The notes under the pieces: model-generated | Seen by the model: the letters and a program-made list of their open reading frames with translations, nothing else | Databases searched by the model: none | What the model was told of the DNA's origin: nothing | Program-made: the position numbers and the translations under genes | Assembly: GCA_949282385.1 (NCBI GenBank) | Contig: CASDOP010000007.1 | Coordinates: 1 to 64,000, forward strand | Length of the DNA stretch: 64,000 bases | Reading direction: 5' to 3' | DNA from: an uncultured Clostridia bacterium | GTDB taxonomy: Bacteria > Bacillota > Clostridia > Christensenellales > Borkfalkiaceae | Shown here: positions 7,830-16,063 of the stretch, piece by piece | How the letters are laid out: each line of letters opens with the position of its first letter | Numbering within the stretch: position 1 is the first letter of the stretch

Positions 7830-8447
7830 ATGAATAAAGATATACCCGTTTTTTCGTTGCAGAGGTTGCCCGTTTACCTCAATTATCTTCGCGGGCTGTC
7901 CGATGACTGCGACAACAATTATATATCCTCGGGAAGGATTGCCAAGGCTCTGGGGTTTGGCGAAGTGCTGGTAAGAAAGGACCTTGCCTACAGCGGTTGC
8001 GCGGGCAGACCTAAAGTCGGCTATCCCCGCTTGGAACTTATCGGCGCGCTCGAAGAATTTCTCTGCGTAAATGCGCGCAAAACGGCAGTCATCATCGGCG
8101 CGGGCGGATTGGGCAGCGCGCTTTTGAGCTACGGCGGCTTCGAGCATTACGGTTTCCAAGTGCCGGTCGCCTTCGACAGCGACCCCGCAAAGATAGGCAC
8201 AACCATTTCGGGCAAACCCGTTCTGGATGTAAAAGACCTCGAAAAAGGCTGTAGGGAAGCGGGAGCGGTACTCGCAATAATTGCCGTGCCTGCGTCTGCG
8301 GCGCACTCAGTGGGCGAACAGCTAAAGGCTGCGGGCATAAAAGCCATACTCAATTTCGCGCCCGTCCAGCTAAACCTCGGCGAAGAGGTAAAAGTCATAA
8401 ATATGGATGTAGCCGCGAACCTCGCAGTGCTTTCCGCAATGATTTAA
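7830..8447 (+). CDS. rex: redox-sensing transcriptional repressor Rex
   Basis: 205 residues. It is a dimeric repressor that binds DNA when NAD+ dominates and releases it when NADH rises. An N-terminal winged helix (about residues 1-75, with RIAKALGFGEVLVRKDLAYSG as the recognition region) is followed by a Rossmann domain with GAGGLGSAL near residues 88-96 and the helix-swapped C-terminus. GGGGAG lies just upstream. It shares an operon with the ROK kinase. Likely targets in this region are the hydrogenase and alcohol dehydrogenase genes, but I did not find a clean Rex operator (TTGTTA-N6-TAACAA) in front of either. Confidence 0.96.
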   Translation: MNKDIPVFSLQRLPVYLNYLRGLSDDCDNNYISSGRIAKALGFGEVLVRKDLAYSGCAGRPKVGYPRLELIGALEEFLCVNARKTAVIIGAGGLGSALLSYGGFEHYGFQVPVAFDSDPAKIGTTISGKPVLDVKDLEKGCREAGAVLAIIAVPASAAHSVGEQLKAAGIKAILNFAPVQLNLGEEVKVINMDVAANLAVLSAMI

Positions 8448-8460
8448 AAGGATTTTCAAA

Positions 8461-8492
8461 GCCGCTCTACCGACGGTAGAGCGGCTTTTTTT
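8461..8492 (+). terminator. intrinsic terminator of rex
   Basis: An 11-bp stem GCCGCTCTACC (8461-8471) pairs with its complement (8475-8485), followed by seven T residues. Confidence 0.93.
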
Positions 8493-8542
8493 CATAGTAG
8501 AGAGCGCAGTTAAATCGTAGATTTAAAGTAATCGGCATTTTA

Positions 8543-8571
8543 TTGACTTTGCTTTCTCGCTTTTGTAAACT
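8543..8571 (+). promoter_or_regulatory. promoter of degV (first copy)
   Basis: TTGACT (8543-8548), 17-bp spacer, TAAACT (8566-8571), 62 bp before the start codon. Confidence 0.6.
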
Positions 8572-8633
8572 GCTAATGTAAATAAATTTTTATCGGATGC
8601 GCCGCACGGCGCTTTAACGGAGGCAACTTAAAA

Positions 8634-9524
8634 ATGGCACAGTATAAGATAACTTGTTGTTCCACATGCGATTTGTCCGCCGAACATCTCAAATCTCTCG
8701 GCGTTCCGTTCGCGAAATATCATTACATCATTGACGGCGTCGATTATTCGGACGACCTTTTTTCGTCTTCCACGCCCGAGGAATTTTACGGCAAAATAGA
8801 CGGCGGAGCAATGCCCACTACGTCGCAGGTTACGCCTGCCGAACTCATCGCTCTCTGGAAACCCATTCTCGCTGGCGGCGAGGACGTGCTTCACATAGAA
8901 TTTTCTTCGGGGCTTTCTGGCGGCTTCACTTCGGCAAAGCTCGCCAAGGCGGAGATGGAAAAAGAGTATAAGGACAGAAAGATTGTCCTCGTGGACTCGC
9001 TGGCGGCTTCGTCGGGCTACGGTCTGCTCGTGGACAAGGCGGCAGAACTTAAAAAGGGCGGCATGTCCATAGACGAACTTGCCTCATGGCTGGAAGAAAA
9101 CAAGCTGCGCCTGCGCCACTGGTTCTTTTCCACAAACCTTCAGCACTTCAAGCGCGGAGGCAGAATTTCCGCAACCGCGGCGGCGTTCGGGTCAATGCTC
9201 AACATCTGCCCCGTTATGGACGTCAATTCCGAAGGCAAGCTCATTGTCCGCAAAAAGGCTCTCGGCAAGAAAAAGGCGATAAGGGAGATGTTCAACATAA
9301 TGAGCGAACAGGCTGAGGGCGGTCAGGATTACAGCGGCAAGTGCTTCATTTCGCACTCTCGCGTGCTTTCGGACGCTCAGGCTCTCGCTTCGCTCATAGA
9401 GGAAAATTTCTCTTCGCTCTGCGGCAGAGTGGAAATCGACAACATCGGCACGGTAATAGGTTCGCATACGGGTCCCGGGTGCGTGGCTTTGTTCTATTTC
9501 AGCAAGGAAAAGCGCACGCTCTGA
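8634..9524 (+). CDS. DegV family fatty-acid-binding protein
   Basis: 296 residues, typical for the family. DegV/FakB proteins bind a fatty acid and present it to the FakA kinase. Visible signatures are the N-terminal ITCCSTCDLS (DSTCDL-type motif), TTSQVTP around residue 63, the FSSGLSGGFTSA segment that contacts the carboxylate, and GSHTGPGCVALFY at the C-terminus. GGAGG lies upstream of the ATG. It is monocistronic, with its own promoter and terminator. A second, diverged DegV lies at 43316-44164, so the cell may hold FakB proteins for different acyl chains. FakA is not in the window, so the biochemical role is inferred. Confidence 0.92.
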   Translation: MAQYKITCCSTCDLSAEHLKSLGVPFAKYHYIIDGVDYSDDLFSSSTPEEFYGKIDGGAMPTTSQVTPAELIALWKPILAGGEDVLHIEFSSGLSGGFTSAKLAKAEMEKEYKDRKIVLVDSLAASSGYGLLVDKAAELKKGGMSIDELASWLEENKLRLRHWFFSTNLQHFKRGGRISATAAAFGSMLNICPVMDVNSEGKLIVRKKALGKKKAIREMFNIMSEQAEGGQDYSGKCFISHSRVLSDAQALASLIEENFSSLCGRVEIDNIGTVIGSHTGPGCVALFYFSKEKRTL

Positions 9525-9597
9525 CACATTGCGGTAGGTTATCAATTCTCAAAAATTAACCGTAAAATCGGAAATAAAATATTTAATCGACAATTCA

Positions 9598-9631
9598 GCC
9601 TCCCGACCGCGTTTGCGGTCGGGAGGCTTTT
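9598..9631 (+). terminator. intrinsic terminator of degV (first copy)
   Basis: A 13-bp stem (9598-9610 with 9615-9627) has a GTTT loop and is followed by TTTT. Confidence 0.85.
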
Positions 9632-9632
9632 G

Positions 9633-9675
9633 TCGCGCAATAACGGGCGGTTTTTCATCGCGCAATAACAGGCGG
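9633..9675. repeat. short direct repeat, 25-bp period
   Basis: TCGCGCAATAACGGGCGG (9633-9650) recurs as TCGCGCAATAACAGGCGG (9658-9675), with 17 of 18 bases identical. It lies in the otherwise empty stretch between degV and the NSS transporter, where I also see a GCATGCCA/TGGCATGC inverted repeat (9703-9728) but no gene. Confidence 0.7.
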
Positions 9676-9838
9676 CTGTTCGCAAAATTATTGGTTTTTT
9701 CCGCATGCCAAGGAAGTATGTGGCATGCTCGCGCATTAGCGAGGGGCAGGGCAGAAAGATGGTGACAATTAAACCTTGTTTCGGTGCAATTTGCAAATTC
9801 AGTGCATACTTTTTTTGCGGCAAAATAGATATATAAAT

Positions 9839-11020
9839 GTGAAAGATTGCAAATCGGGCAGACAGTTCATATTTGTGGCTATGGGCGCGGCGTTCGGGCT
9901 GGGCAACGTAATGCGCTTTCCCACGCTTTGCCTTTATTACGGCGGCGCGTTTGTAATTGCGTACGTAATAGTGTTGTCGCTGTTCGCGCTGCCTCTTCTT
10001 TGCGCGGAGCTGAACTTCGGCGCGAGGGTGAATAAATTTTCGCTCTATCTTTCGGCGCAGGGTCGTTTTGGCGGAGGGGTGAGGAATATTTCCTGCCTCA
10101 ATTCGTCGGCGATAGTCATATATTACATAACAATAATATCTCTGCTCGCCGTGCGCGCATGCACCTTTTACGGCAGCATAAACGTCGGTTACCACTCGGA
10201 TATTCCGCAGACGACGCCCCTTTTTGCCGCCCTGTGCTGTTGCGCGCTCGCGTTTGCGCTCACGCGCAAGGCGCACAGCCGCGCGCGGCTGTGCGCCCTT
10301 ACAGTGTGCATGCAGACTACGCTTTTTGGCATTCTTGCAATAAAAGGTCTATCGCATACAGACAGCCTTCAGGCTCTTGAATATATCTTCCGCGTGCAAA
10401 ATGATGCATTTGCCGACATACAACTTTGGTCGTCCGCGCTCGGTCAGGCGCTTTTGTCCCTTTCGCTCGCGGCGGGAGCAATGCCGTGTTTTGCCTGCGA
10501 AATGAAGGGAAAGGGCAACCCCGCGCGCTTTGCCGCCGTCATACTGTGCGCAAATTTTTTTGGCGGAATACTCTCTTCGATCGCCACTCTTTCCCTGGCA
10601 TATTCCTGCGGCATGCTGGGCGGAATAAGCGGTTCGGGCATAGATAACGCCTTCAATATTTTCCCCGCGGCGCTGTCGACGGCTTTCGGGAGCGGTCATG
10701 CTGCTGGGGTTGCAGGCACGGTTTTTTACGCCGTGCTTGCGCTTACAGCGTTCGTTTCGGCTGCATCTCTTGCCCGTCCGCTGTTCGTTCTCATGCTCGA
10801 TAAACTGTCGCAAAGGAACGCGGCTATCACTCTTTGTGCGTGCATTTTCGCGCTCGGGCTGCCGTTTGCGCTGGGCGCTGACTATTCCTTGGCAGATTAC
10901 GTTTGTTGCAACGTCGTCGCGCCCGTAATCGGCGTCTGCGAATGCGCTTGTTTCGTATGCGCGGCGCTCGGGCGGCGCAAGTCTTTGAAGGTGTCCCGAC
11001 GATACGGAAAAAGACGGTGA
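9839..11020 (+). CDS. neurotransmitter:sodium symporter (NSS/SNF family) transporter
   Basis: 393 residues from the GTG at 9839. NSS proteins use the LeuT fold to import amino acids or related solutes with Na+. The TM1 Na+/substrate signature is present as GAAFGLGNVMRFP. TM2 follows (GGAFVIAYVIVL), and TM6 contains LSLAAGAMPCFACEM. About ten hydrophobic segments are visible, so the protein is shorter than most homologues (440-500 residues) and seems to lack the last one or two helices. I see no internal frameshift. The upstream region lacks a clear ribosome site, so the start is uncertain. An in-frame TTG at 9776 would add an odd Cys-rich extension. Cys content is high throughout. Substrate unknown. 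Confidence 0.85.
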   Translation: MKDCKSGRQFIFVAMGAAFGLGNVMRFPTLCLYYGGAFVIAYVIVLSLFALPLLCAELNFGARVNKFSLYLSAQGRFGGGVRNISCLNSSAIVIYYITIISLLAVRACTFYGSINVGYHSDIPQTTPLFAALCCCALAFALTRKAHSRARLCALTVCMQTTLFGILAIKGLSHTDSLQALEYIFRVQNDAFADIQLWSSALGQALLSLSLAAGAMPCFACEMKGKGNPARFAAVILCANFFGGILSSIATLSLAYSCGMLGGISGSGIDNAFNIFPAALSTAFGSGHAAGVAGTVFYAVLALTAFVSAASLARPLFVLMLDKLSQRNAAITLCACIFALGLPFALGADYSLADYVCCNVVAPVIGVCECACFVCAALGRRKSLKVSRRYGKRR

Positions 11021-11259
11021 GCGGCAGAAAAAAAGAGCAGAAAAATAAAGGGATAGGTCGAAAAAATAAAAGCGCCGCAAAATGGAGGGTGGCGGGAATT
11101 AAAAGAGGCGCGAAAATGCAGGAACAGGTCGGGCATAAACGCCGTAAAAGTGCAAGCAGAGGGCTGAAACAAGCGCCGCGAAAATACAAAACTCGGCGGA
11201 AAAACAAAAGCGCTGATACAGATTTTTTAGTCTTATTGCCGTTAAAAATGTATAAAATA
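11021..11259. other. purine-rich non-coding stretch
   Basis: The plus strand is strongly purine-biased (repeated GGAAAAA/GCGGAAAAA-like runs). Plus-strand frames give very basic, low-complexity peptides and minus-strand frames give Phe/Leu/Cys-rich ones. No start with a ribosome site is present. I see no gene here. Confidence 0.5.
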
Positions 11260-11294
11260 ATGTCGGCGCGCGTAAAACTTACGCGCGCCGACAT
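11250..11294 (-). terminator. intrinsic terminator of the glycosyltransferase gene
   Basis: A perfect 16-bp stem (11260-11275 with 11279-11294) has a 3-nt loop and, on the minus strand, is followed by TATTTTATA. It could also block readthrough from the NSS transporter on the plus strand. Confidence 0.8.
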
Positions 11295-11330
11295 AAACTT
11301 TTATTTTATGGAGCGTGAATTTTTATCTGT

Positions 11331-12491
11331 TCAGGTTTCGGTCTGCGCCGCGGGGACGAGGTTGACGTTCCCGTCTTCCCTTGGGTCCCGTATTTCGTCT
11401 GCAAACATCCTTTCAGCCTTTTCGAGCGAAAGCTCAAGGCTGTATTTTTTAGCCGATTCGGCATAAACTTTGCCCATAACTTCGCGTTCGGCGTCGCGTT
11501 CGTACCAATAATCAATTTTCTCCGCGAGGGAAAACTCGTTGTTGTCCGTAAAGAGCGAACGTTCGTCAAGCGCGAACTGCGGAGTAGCCGAAGCCGCGCT
11601 GTCGGCTATTATGGGTACAAGTCCGCACGCTATGGCTTCGAGAGCCGCTATCGCTTCTATTTCTACGGAGGCGGCGTGTACGTACAAGTCGCCGTTCTGC
11701 AGTTTTTTTATAAGGTCTTCCTTTTTAAGGAAGTCGAACGATACGTCTACGCCAAGCTTTTCTGCAAGTTTTGCAAGCGATTTCTTTTTAGGACCGTTGC
11801 CGAGCAGAGTGAGGTGAATTGCGTCTTTATGCTTCGAGCGGGCAATGCCTTTTATAAGTACTTGCTGGTTTTTTTCGGGTGCAAGTCTGCCAGTCATTAT
11901 AATTTCGAACTTATCGTTCTTTGCCTTGGTCTGCGCGGGTACGAAAGCGGGGTCGTAACCGTTGGAGATTACGTAAAGCTCGTTTTCGTAGCCGTGGTTT
12001 GCAAGCTGACCGGCGATAAAGGCGGAGGGGCAGTGAATGCGCCTGAATTTATTATAAAAAGTGTGCCTCAGATAGAAATATATAAACTTGTTGAAGGGCT
12101 TGAACCAACTGAGGTGGGCGTTGTATGAAATATTTTCGGGCTGAACGTGGAACGCCGCCGTGGTAGGAATGCCCATTTCGTCGGCAAGCGCCTTGCATTT
12201 CTTTTCGAGCTTGAAGGGGAAAATAAAATGCACGAGGTCAACGCCCTCGAAGGTCTTGCGTATGCGCTTTTCGTCGAATTTTCCGAACTTAATCTGATTG
12301 AGCGCGGAAACTTCCGTAAGAATGGGAACATAACGTTCTTCCACGTTGCAATCGTCAGGACCATCGGCGCCTATTGCAACGAGGCGCACTTCATGACCGC
12401 GCGCTCTCAACCCTTCGGTAAAGCGCAGTGCGGTTATCACCGAGCCGTTTGTTTTGTTGTCGATTAAGTCAATTACAATCGCTATAACCAT
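11331..12491 (-). CDS. GT4-family glycosyltransferase
   Basis: 386 residues with two Rossmann-like halves (GT-B fold). It transfers a sugar from a nucleotide donor. The closest resemblance is to diacylglycerol glucosyltransferases and mannosyltransferases of Gram-positive cells. The N-terminal glycine-rich acceptor loop follows IDLIDNKTNGSV. The C-terminal half has GRLAPEKN (donor phosphate binding, about residue 222) and the E-x7-E motif in EIEAIAALEAIACGLVPI (about residue 300). There is no signal peptide, so it acts at the cytoplasmic face. AAAGGTAA lies upstream of ATG. Divergently transcribed from the two-component system. Acceptor unknown; glycolipid anchor synthesis is a guess. Confidence 0.85.
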   Translation of the reverse strand: MVIAIVIDLIDNKTNGSVITALRFTEGLRARGHEVRLVAIGADGPDDCNVEERYVPILTEVSALNQIKFGKFDEKRIRKTFEGVDLVHFIFPFKLEKKCKALADEMGIPTTAAFHVQPENISYNAHLSWFKPFNKFIYFYLRHTFYNKFRRIHCPSAFIAGQLANHGYENELYVISNGYDPAFVPAQTKAKNDKFEIIMTGRLAPEKNQQVLIKGIARSKHKDAIHLTLLGNGPKKKSLAKLAEKLGVDVSFDFLKKEDLIKKLQNGDLYVHAASVEIEAIAALEAIACGLVPIIADSAASATPQFALDERSLFTDNNEFSLAEKIDYWYERDAEREVMGKVYAESAKKYSLELSLEKAERMFADEIRDPREDGNVNLVPAAQTET

Positions 12492-12537
12492 AAAAATTAC
12501 CTTTTACAAATTTATGTTAAACGACAAAAGTAAATTG

Positions 12538-12566
12538 ATTATAAACTTATTGTTGATTTTTTCCAA
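12538..12566 (-). promoter_or_regulatory. promoter of the glycosyltransferase gene
   Basis: Minus strand: TTGGAA (12561-12566), 17-bp spacer, TATAAT (12538-12543). It overlaps the divergent promoter of the response regulator, so the two may compete or share control. Confidence 0.65.
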
Positions 12567-12581
12567 AAAATATTATATACT
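12553..12581 (+). promoter_or_regulatory. promoter of the two-component/ABC exporter operon
   Basis: TTGATT (12553-12558), 17-bp spacer, TATACT (12576-12581). Overlaps the divergent glycosyltransferase promoter. Confidence 0.75.
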
Positions 12582-12627
12582 CGACTAAGCAGACTTATCC
12601 TAATTTTAAGTCTTTCAGGGTGATTTA

Positions 12628-13299
12628 ATGGCAAAAATTCTCATAGTCGAAGACGACGTCAATCTGCGCATGCTGATGACGCTAAGACTTAAAAACAAGT
12701 ACGAAGTTGAGGCGGTTTCAAACGGCGCGGAGGCGCTTTCCAAGTGCGAGGAGGGCGGTACAGACCTTATAATAACCGACATCATGATGCCCGTCATGGA
12801 CGGATATGCTCTCGTGGAAAACCTGCGTTCCACGGGCAATTCAACGCCCGTAATCATGCTTACCGCTAAGGACGCCATCAACGATAAGGGCAGGGGATTT
12901 GCCGCAGGTACTGACGATTATCTGACAAAACCCGTAAATTTTGAAGAACTTATGTGGCGCATAGACGCCCTTTTAAGGCGCAGCAAAATCGCCAACGAAG
13001 GAAAAATCACTATAGGCGAAGTGGTTGTCGACAAGCAGTCGTTCACGGTTACGCGCGGAGAGCTGTCCTACGAGCTTCCCACAAAGGAATTCCAGCTTCT
13101 GTATCTTTTGCTGTCCTATCCCGGCAAGATATTCACCAAGGAAAACATACTCGACAGCGTGTGGGGATATTCTTCCGAGAGCGACGAATACACCGTGCGC
13201 ACGCACATTAACAGACTGAGGAACAAATTTGAAAATTTCCCCGAGTTCGAGATTATGACCATACGAGGGGTGGGATATAAGGCGGTGATAAAGAAATGA
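12628..13299 (+). CDS. OmpR/PhoB-family response regulator
   Basis: 223 residues. The receiver domain (residues 1-115) has acidic residues Glu8/Asp9/Asp10, the phosphorylation site Asp51 in LIITDIMMPVMDG, Thr in MLTAKD and the conserved Lys in LTKPVN. The winged-helix domain (about 130-223) ends in TIRGVGYKAV, diagnostic of the OmpR/PhoB subfamily. AGGGTGA precedes ATG. The stop codon overlaps the histidine kinase start by 4 bp (ATGA), and the ABC exporter genes follow, so exporter expression is a probable output. The signal is unknown. Confidence 0.95.
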   Translation: MAKILIVEDDVNLRMLMTLRLKNKYEVEAVSNGAEALSKCEEGGTDLIITDIMMPVMDGYALVENLRSTGNSTPVIMLTAKDAINDKGRGFAAGTDDYLTKPVNFEELMWRIDALLRRSKIANEGKITIGEVVVDKQSFTVTRGELSYELPTKEFQLLYLLLSYPGKIFTKENILDSVWGYSSESDEYTVRTHINRLRNKFENFPEFEIMTIRGVGYKAVIKK

Positions 13300-14321
13300 G
13301 TAAAAAAGACGGCGGAAAAAAACGCGCTTTGCCCGTTCACGCAATGATAATCGCGGCGCTCAGCTTCATACTCGTGCTCATCGTGGGCGAAATCGTCGTT
13401 TACGTCATTCAGACGCTCGTGTCAAAAACCATGGACGTCGCGGAGGGTTCGCTGATAACGCTTTACGTCATTCCGTCGATTGCCGTGCTCATAACCTGCG
13501 CGGTAATTTACCTCAACCACCGCACTTTGCAGACTTCAAAAACTTTGGTCGACGCGCTCAATAAGGTTGCGGGGGGAGATTACAACGCCAAGATACCCTA
13601 CAAGCGCCTCGACGGGTTCAACGCCGTGTATGAAAACTTCAACAAGATGACGGAAGAACTGAAGAGCGTCAAAGCTCTGCGCGAAGATTTCGTGCATGAC
13701 TTTTCTCACGAGTTCAAAACGCCCATAGCTTCGATAAACGGCTTTGCCAATCTTCTTCTGGAAGGAGGCTTGAGCGAGGAAGAACGCCGCCAGATAATCA
13801 AGATTATCGCCGACGAATCGGACAGACTTTCCCGACTTGCCGAAAGCATGCTTGCTCTATCCAAGATAGAAAATCAGCAGTTCCTCGGCGAGAGCAAAAA
13901 ATTCCGTCTGGACGTGCAGATAAAGGATTGCATAATTTTGCTTCAGCGCCAGTGGGAGAGCAAAAACATCGAAATAACTTCCTCGCTTGCCCGCACGCTG
14001 TACACGGGCGACGAAAATCTTTTGAAGCAGGTGTGGCTCAACCTGTTGTCCAACGCGGTAAAATACACGCCCGAGGGCGGCAGGATAAGCGTTTCGTTAA
14101 AGCGCGAAGGCGGGCGGATAGTCGTGTCCGTAAGCGATACGGGCATAGGTATCCCGCAGGAGGCAATTCCTAAGATTTTTGAAAAGTATTATCAGGTTTC
14201 TTCGGGCACGGGCAACGGTCTGGGACTTGCCATATGCAAACGCATATGCGAGCTCAGCGGCGGTGAAATAAGCGTGGAAAGCCGCGAGGGCGAAGGCTCT
14301 GTATTCACGGTAAAACTTTAA
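13296..14321 (+). CDS. sensor histidine kinase
   Basis: 341 residues. Two membrane helices (about 15-40 and 52-72) flank only a short outside loop, so it probably senses the membrane or an interacting transporter rather than a bulky ligand. A HAMP linker follows (about 75-125), then the dimerisation domain with His138 in DFSHEFKTP, and the ATPase domain with N (WLNLLSNAVKYT), G1 (DTGIGI), F and G2 (GTGNGLGLAI) boxes. It pairs with the upstream response regulator through a 4-bp overlap. The intramembrane-sensing layout plus an adjacent ABC exporter resembles antimicrobial-stress modules, which is an inference. Confidence 0.95.
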   Translation: MSKKDGGKKRALPVHAMIIAALSFILVLIVGEIVVYVIQTLVSKTMDVAEGSLITLYVIPSIAVLITCAVIYLNHRTLQTSKTLVDALNKVAGGDYNAKIPYKRLDGFNAVYENFNKMTEELKSVKALREDFVHDFSHEFKTPIASINGFANLLLEGGLSEEERRQIIKIIADESDRLSRLAESMLALSKIENQQFLGESKKFRLDVQIKDCIILLQRQWESKNIEITSSLARTLYTGDENLLKQVWLNLLSNAVKYTPEGGRISVSLKREGGRIVVSVSDTGIGIPQEAIPKIFEKYYQVSSGTGNGLGLAICKRICELSGGEISVESREGEGSVFTVKL

Positions 14322-14368
14322 CTTTTCTATAATATGAGCGCATGCGCTGTCGTGCGCGGAGGCGTGCA

Positions 14369-16063
14369 ATGAAAAAGACGCTGGTATATTTAAAACCTTA
14401 TTCGGCAACGGCTATCCAGGGACTTGTAGTAAAGTTTGTGGGTTCTATTGCCGAACTTTTTTTGCCCCTTCTTTTAGAGTACATAATAGACGACGTCGTC
14501 CCCGCGGGCGACCTCGGCGCGGTGCTTTGGATGGGGCTTGCCATGCTCGTCTGCTCGCTCGTGGCAATGTTCGGCAACATCCTCGCCAACAGGCTCTCGG
14601 TAAAGGCGGCGGCTAACATGACGCACGACTTGAGGTACGACCTCTTTGCCAAAACTTCCCGCCTCAAGAGCGGTCAGGTGGACGAAATCACCGTGCCTTC
14701 GCTCGTTTCCAGACTGACTTCGGACAGCTACTACGTCAACCAGATGGTCGCACGCTCCTTAAGGTTGGGCATAAGAGCGCCCATATTGCTCATAGGCGGC
14801 ATAATTTTAACTTTCATAATCGACTGGAGGCTGGCGCTCGTTCTTCTTGCGTGCGTACCTTTCGTCATAGTCGCAATCATAATAATCACCCGCAAGAGCA
14901 TACCCTGCTATTTCAACCTGCAGCGCAGCGGCGACGACATGGTGCGCGCCATGCAGGAAAACATCTCTGGCGTAAGGGTGGTAAAGGCACTCTCCAAAGA
15001 GGAGTACGAAACGCGAAAATTCCACGAAGTGAGCGATCGCCTCGCCCGCACCGAACTGAGGGCTAACAAGATAATGTCGCTCACCAACCCCCTCGCAACG
15101 CTCATACTCAACCTCGGTCTCGTGGCGGTAATAGTCGTCGGCGCGCTCATTTCGAGCGGCGCGGGCGTCGTTCTGGCGTTCCTTTCGTATTTCACCATCA
15201 TTCTTAACGCCATGCTCGGACTTTCCAAAATCTTCGTCGTCCTTTCGCGCGGCATAGCTTCGGCGGACAGAATAGAAAAGGTGCTGGACATGGACGAGCG
15301 GCAGGTGGTTGAAGACCGTCCCCGCGACTGCGAGGACTGCGCCGTCGCGTTCAGAGACGTCTGCTTTTCGTACAACGGCGTCGAAGACAACCTCACCGAC
15401 ATAAACTTCGCCGTGGGAAAGGGCGAAACGCTCGGCATAATAGGCGCGACGGGCAGCGGCAAGACGACGGTAATCAACCTTATGATGCGCTTTTACGACG
15501 TCCGTTCGGGCGGCGTTTACGTGGACGGCGAGGACGTCCGTTCGCTTCCCCCCGAAGAGCTGAGGGCTAAATTCGGCGTGGCGTTCCAGAACGACTTTCT
15601 GATGGCGGCAAGCGTAAAGCAGAATATAGACTACGGCAGAAATCTCGCCGAAGAGGATATAAAAAAGGGCATAGAATGTGCTCAGGCGCAGTTTGTATAT
15701 TCGCTCGAGGGCGGACTTGAATACAGCCTCGCGCAGAAGGCGGCAAACCTTTCGGGCGGACAGAAACAGCGCCTTACCGTCGCGCGCGCACTCGCTGGCA
15801 AACCGCACATACTCGTGCTGGACGACAGCTCTTCCGCGCTCGACTACGAAACGGACGCGGCTATGCGCAAGGCGATAGCTACGGAGTATCCTGACACTAC
15901 CAAAATAATCATAGCCCAGCGAGTAAGCTCGGTTATGAACGCCGACAAGGTGCTCGTTCTTGACGACGGCAGACAGATAGGTTACGGCACTCACGCCGAA
16001 CTCATGGAATGTTGCGAGGAATACCGCCTAATTTACCGCTCGCAGATGGGGGAGGACGTATGA
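14369..16063 (+). CDS. ABC exporter half-transporter A (degenerate ATPase site)
   Basis: 564 residues: six membrane helices (about 1-310) and a nucleotide-binding domain. Walker A is GATGSGKT (about 358-365) and the signature LSGGQKQR is canonical. Walker B reads VLDDSSSALD, with Asp in place of the catalytic Glu. This is the pattern of the non-consensus partner in heterodimeric type IV exporters such as TM287/288 and BmrCD. The ATG at 14369 has GGAGG 6 nt upstream, so it is preferred over the ATG at 14342. Its stop overlaps the next gene by 4 bp. It exports an unknown substrate, probably a lipid or toxic compound. Confidence 0.95.
   Translation: MKKTLVYLKPYSATAIQGLVVKFVGSIAELFLPLLLEYIIDDVVPAGDLGAVLWMGLAMLVCSLVAMFGNILANRLSVKAAANMTHDLRYDLFAKTSRLKSGQVDEITVPSLVSRLTSDSYYVNQMVARSLRLGIRAPILLIGGIILTFIIDWRLALVLLACVPFVIVAIIIITRKSIPCYFNLQRSGDDMVRAMQENISGVRVVKALSKEEYETRKFHEVSDRLARTELRANKIMSLTNPLATLILNLGLVAVIVVGALISSGAGVVLAFLSYFTIILNAMLGLSKIFVVLSRGIASADRIEKVLDMDERQVVEDRPRDCEDCAVAFRDVCFSYNGVEDNLTDINFAVGKGETLGIIGATGSGKTTVINLMMRFYDVRSGGVYVDGEDVRSLPPEELRAKFGVAFQNDFLMAASVKQNIDYGRNLAEEDIKKGIECAQAQFVYSLEGGLEYSLAQKAANLSGGQKQRLTVARALAGKPHILVLDDSSSALDYETDAAMRKAIATEYPDTTKIIIAQRVSSVMNADKVLVLDDGRQIGYGTHAELMECCEEYRLIYRSQMGEDV

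Noticed and set aside
10903..11466. Plus-strand ORF of 187 codons with very basic sequence
   Set aside because: Overlaps the NSS gene end, runs through the terminator hairpin of the glycosyltransferase gene, low complexity, no ribosome site.
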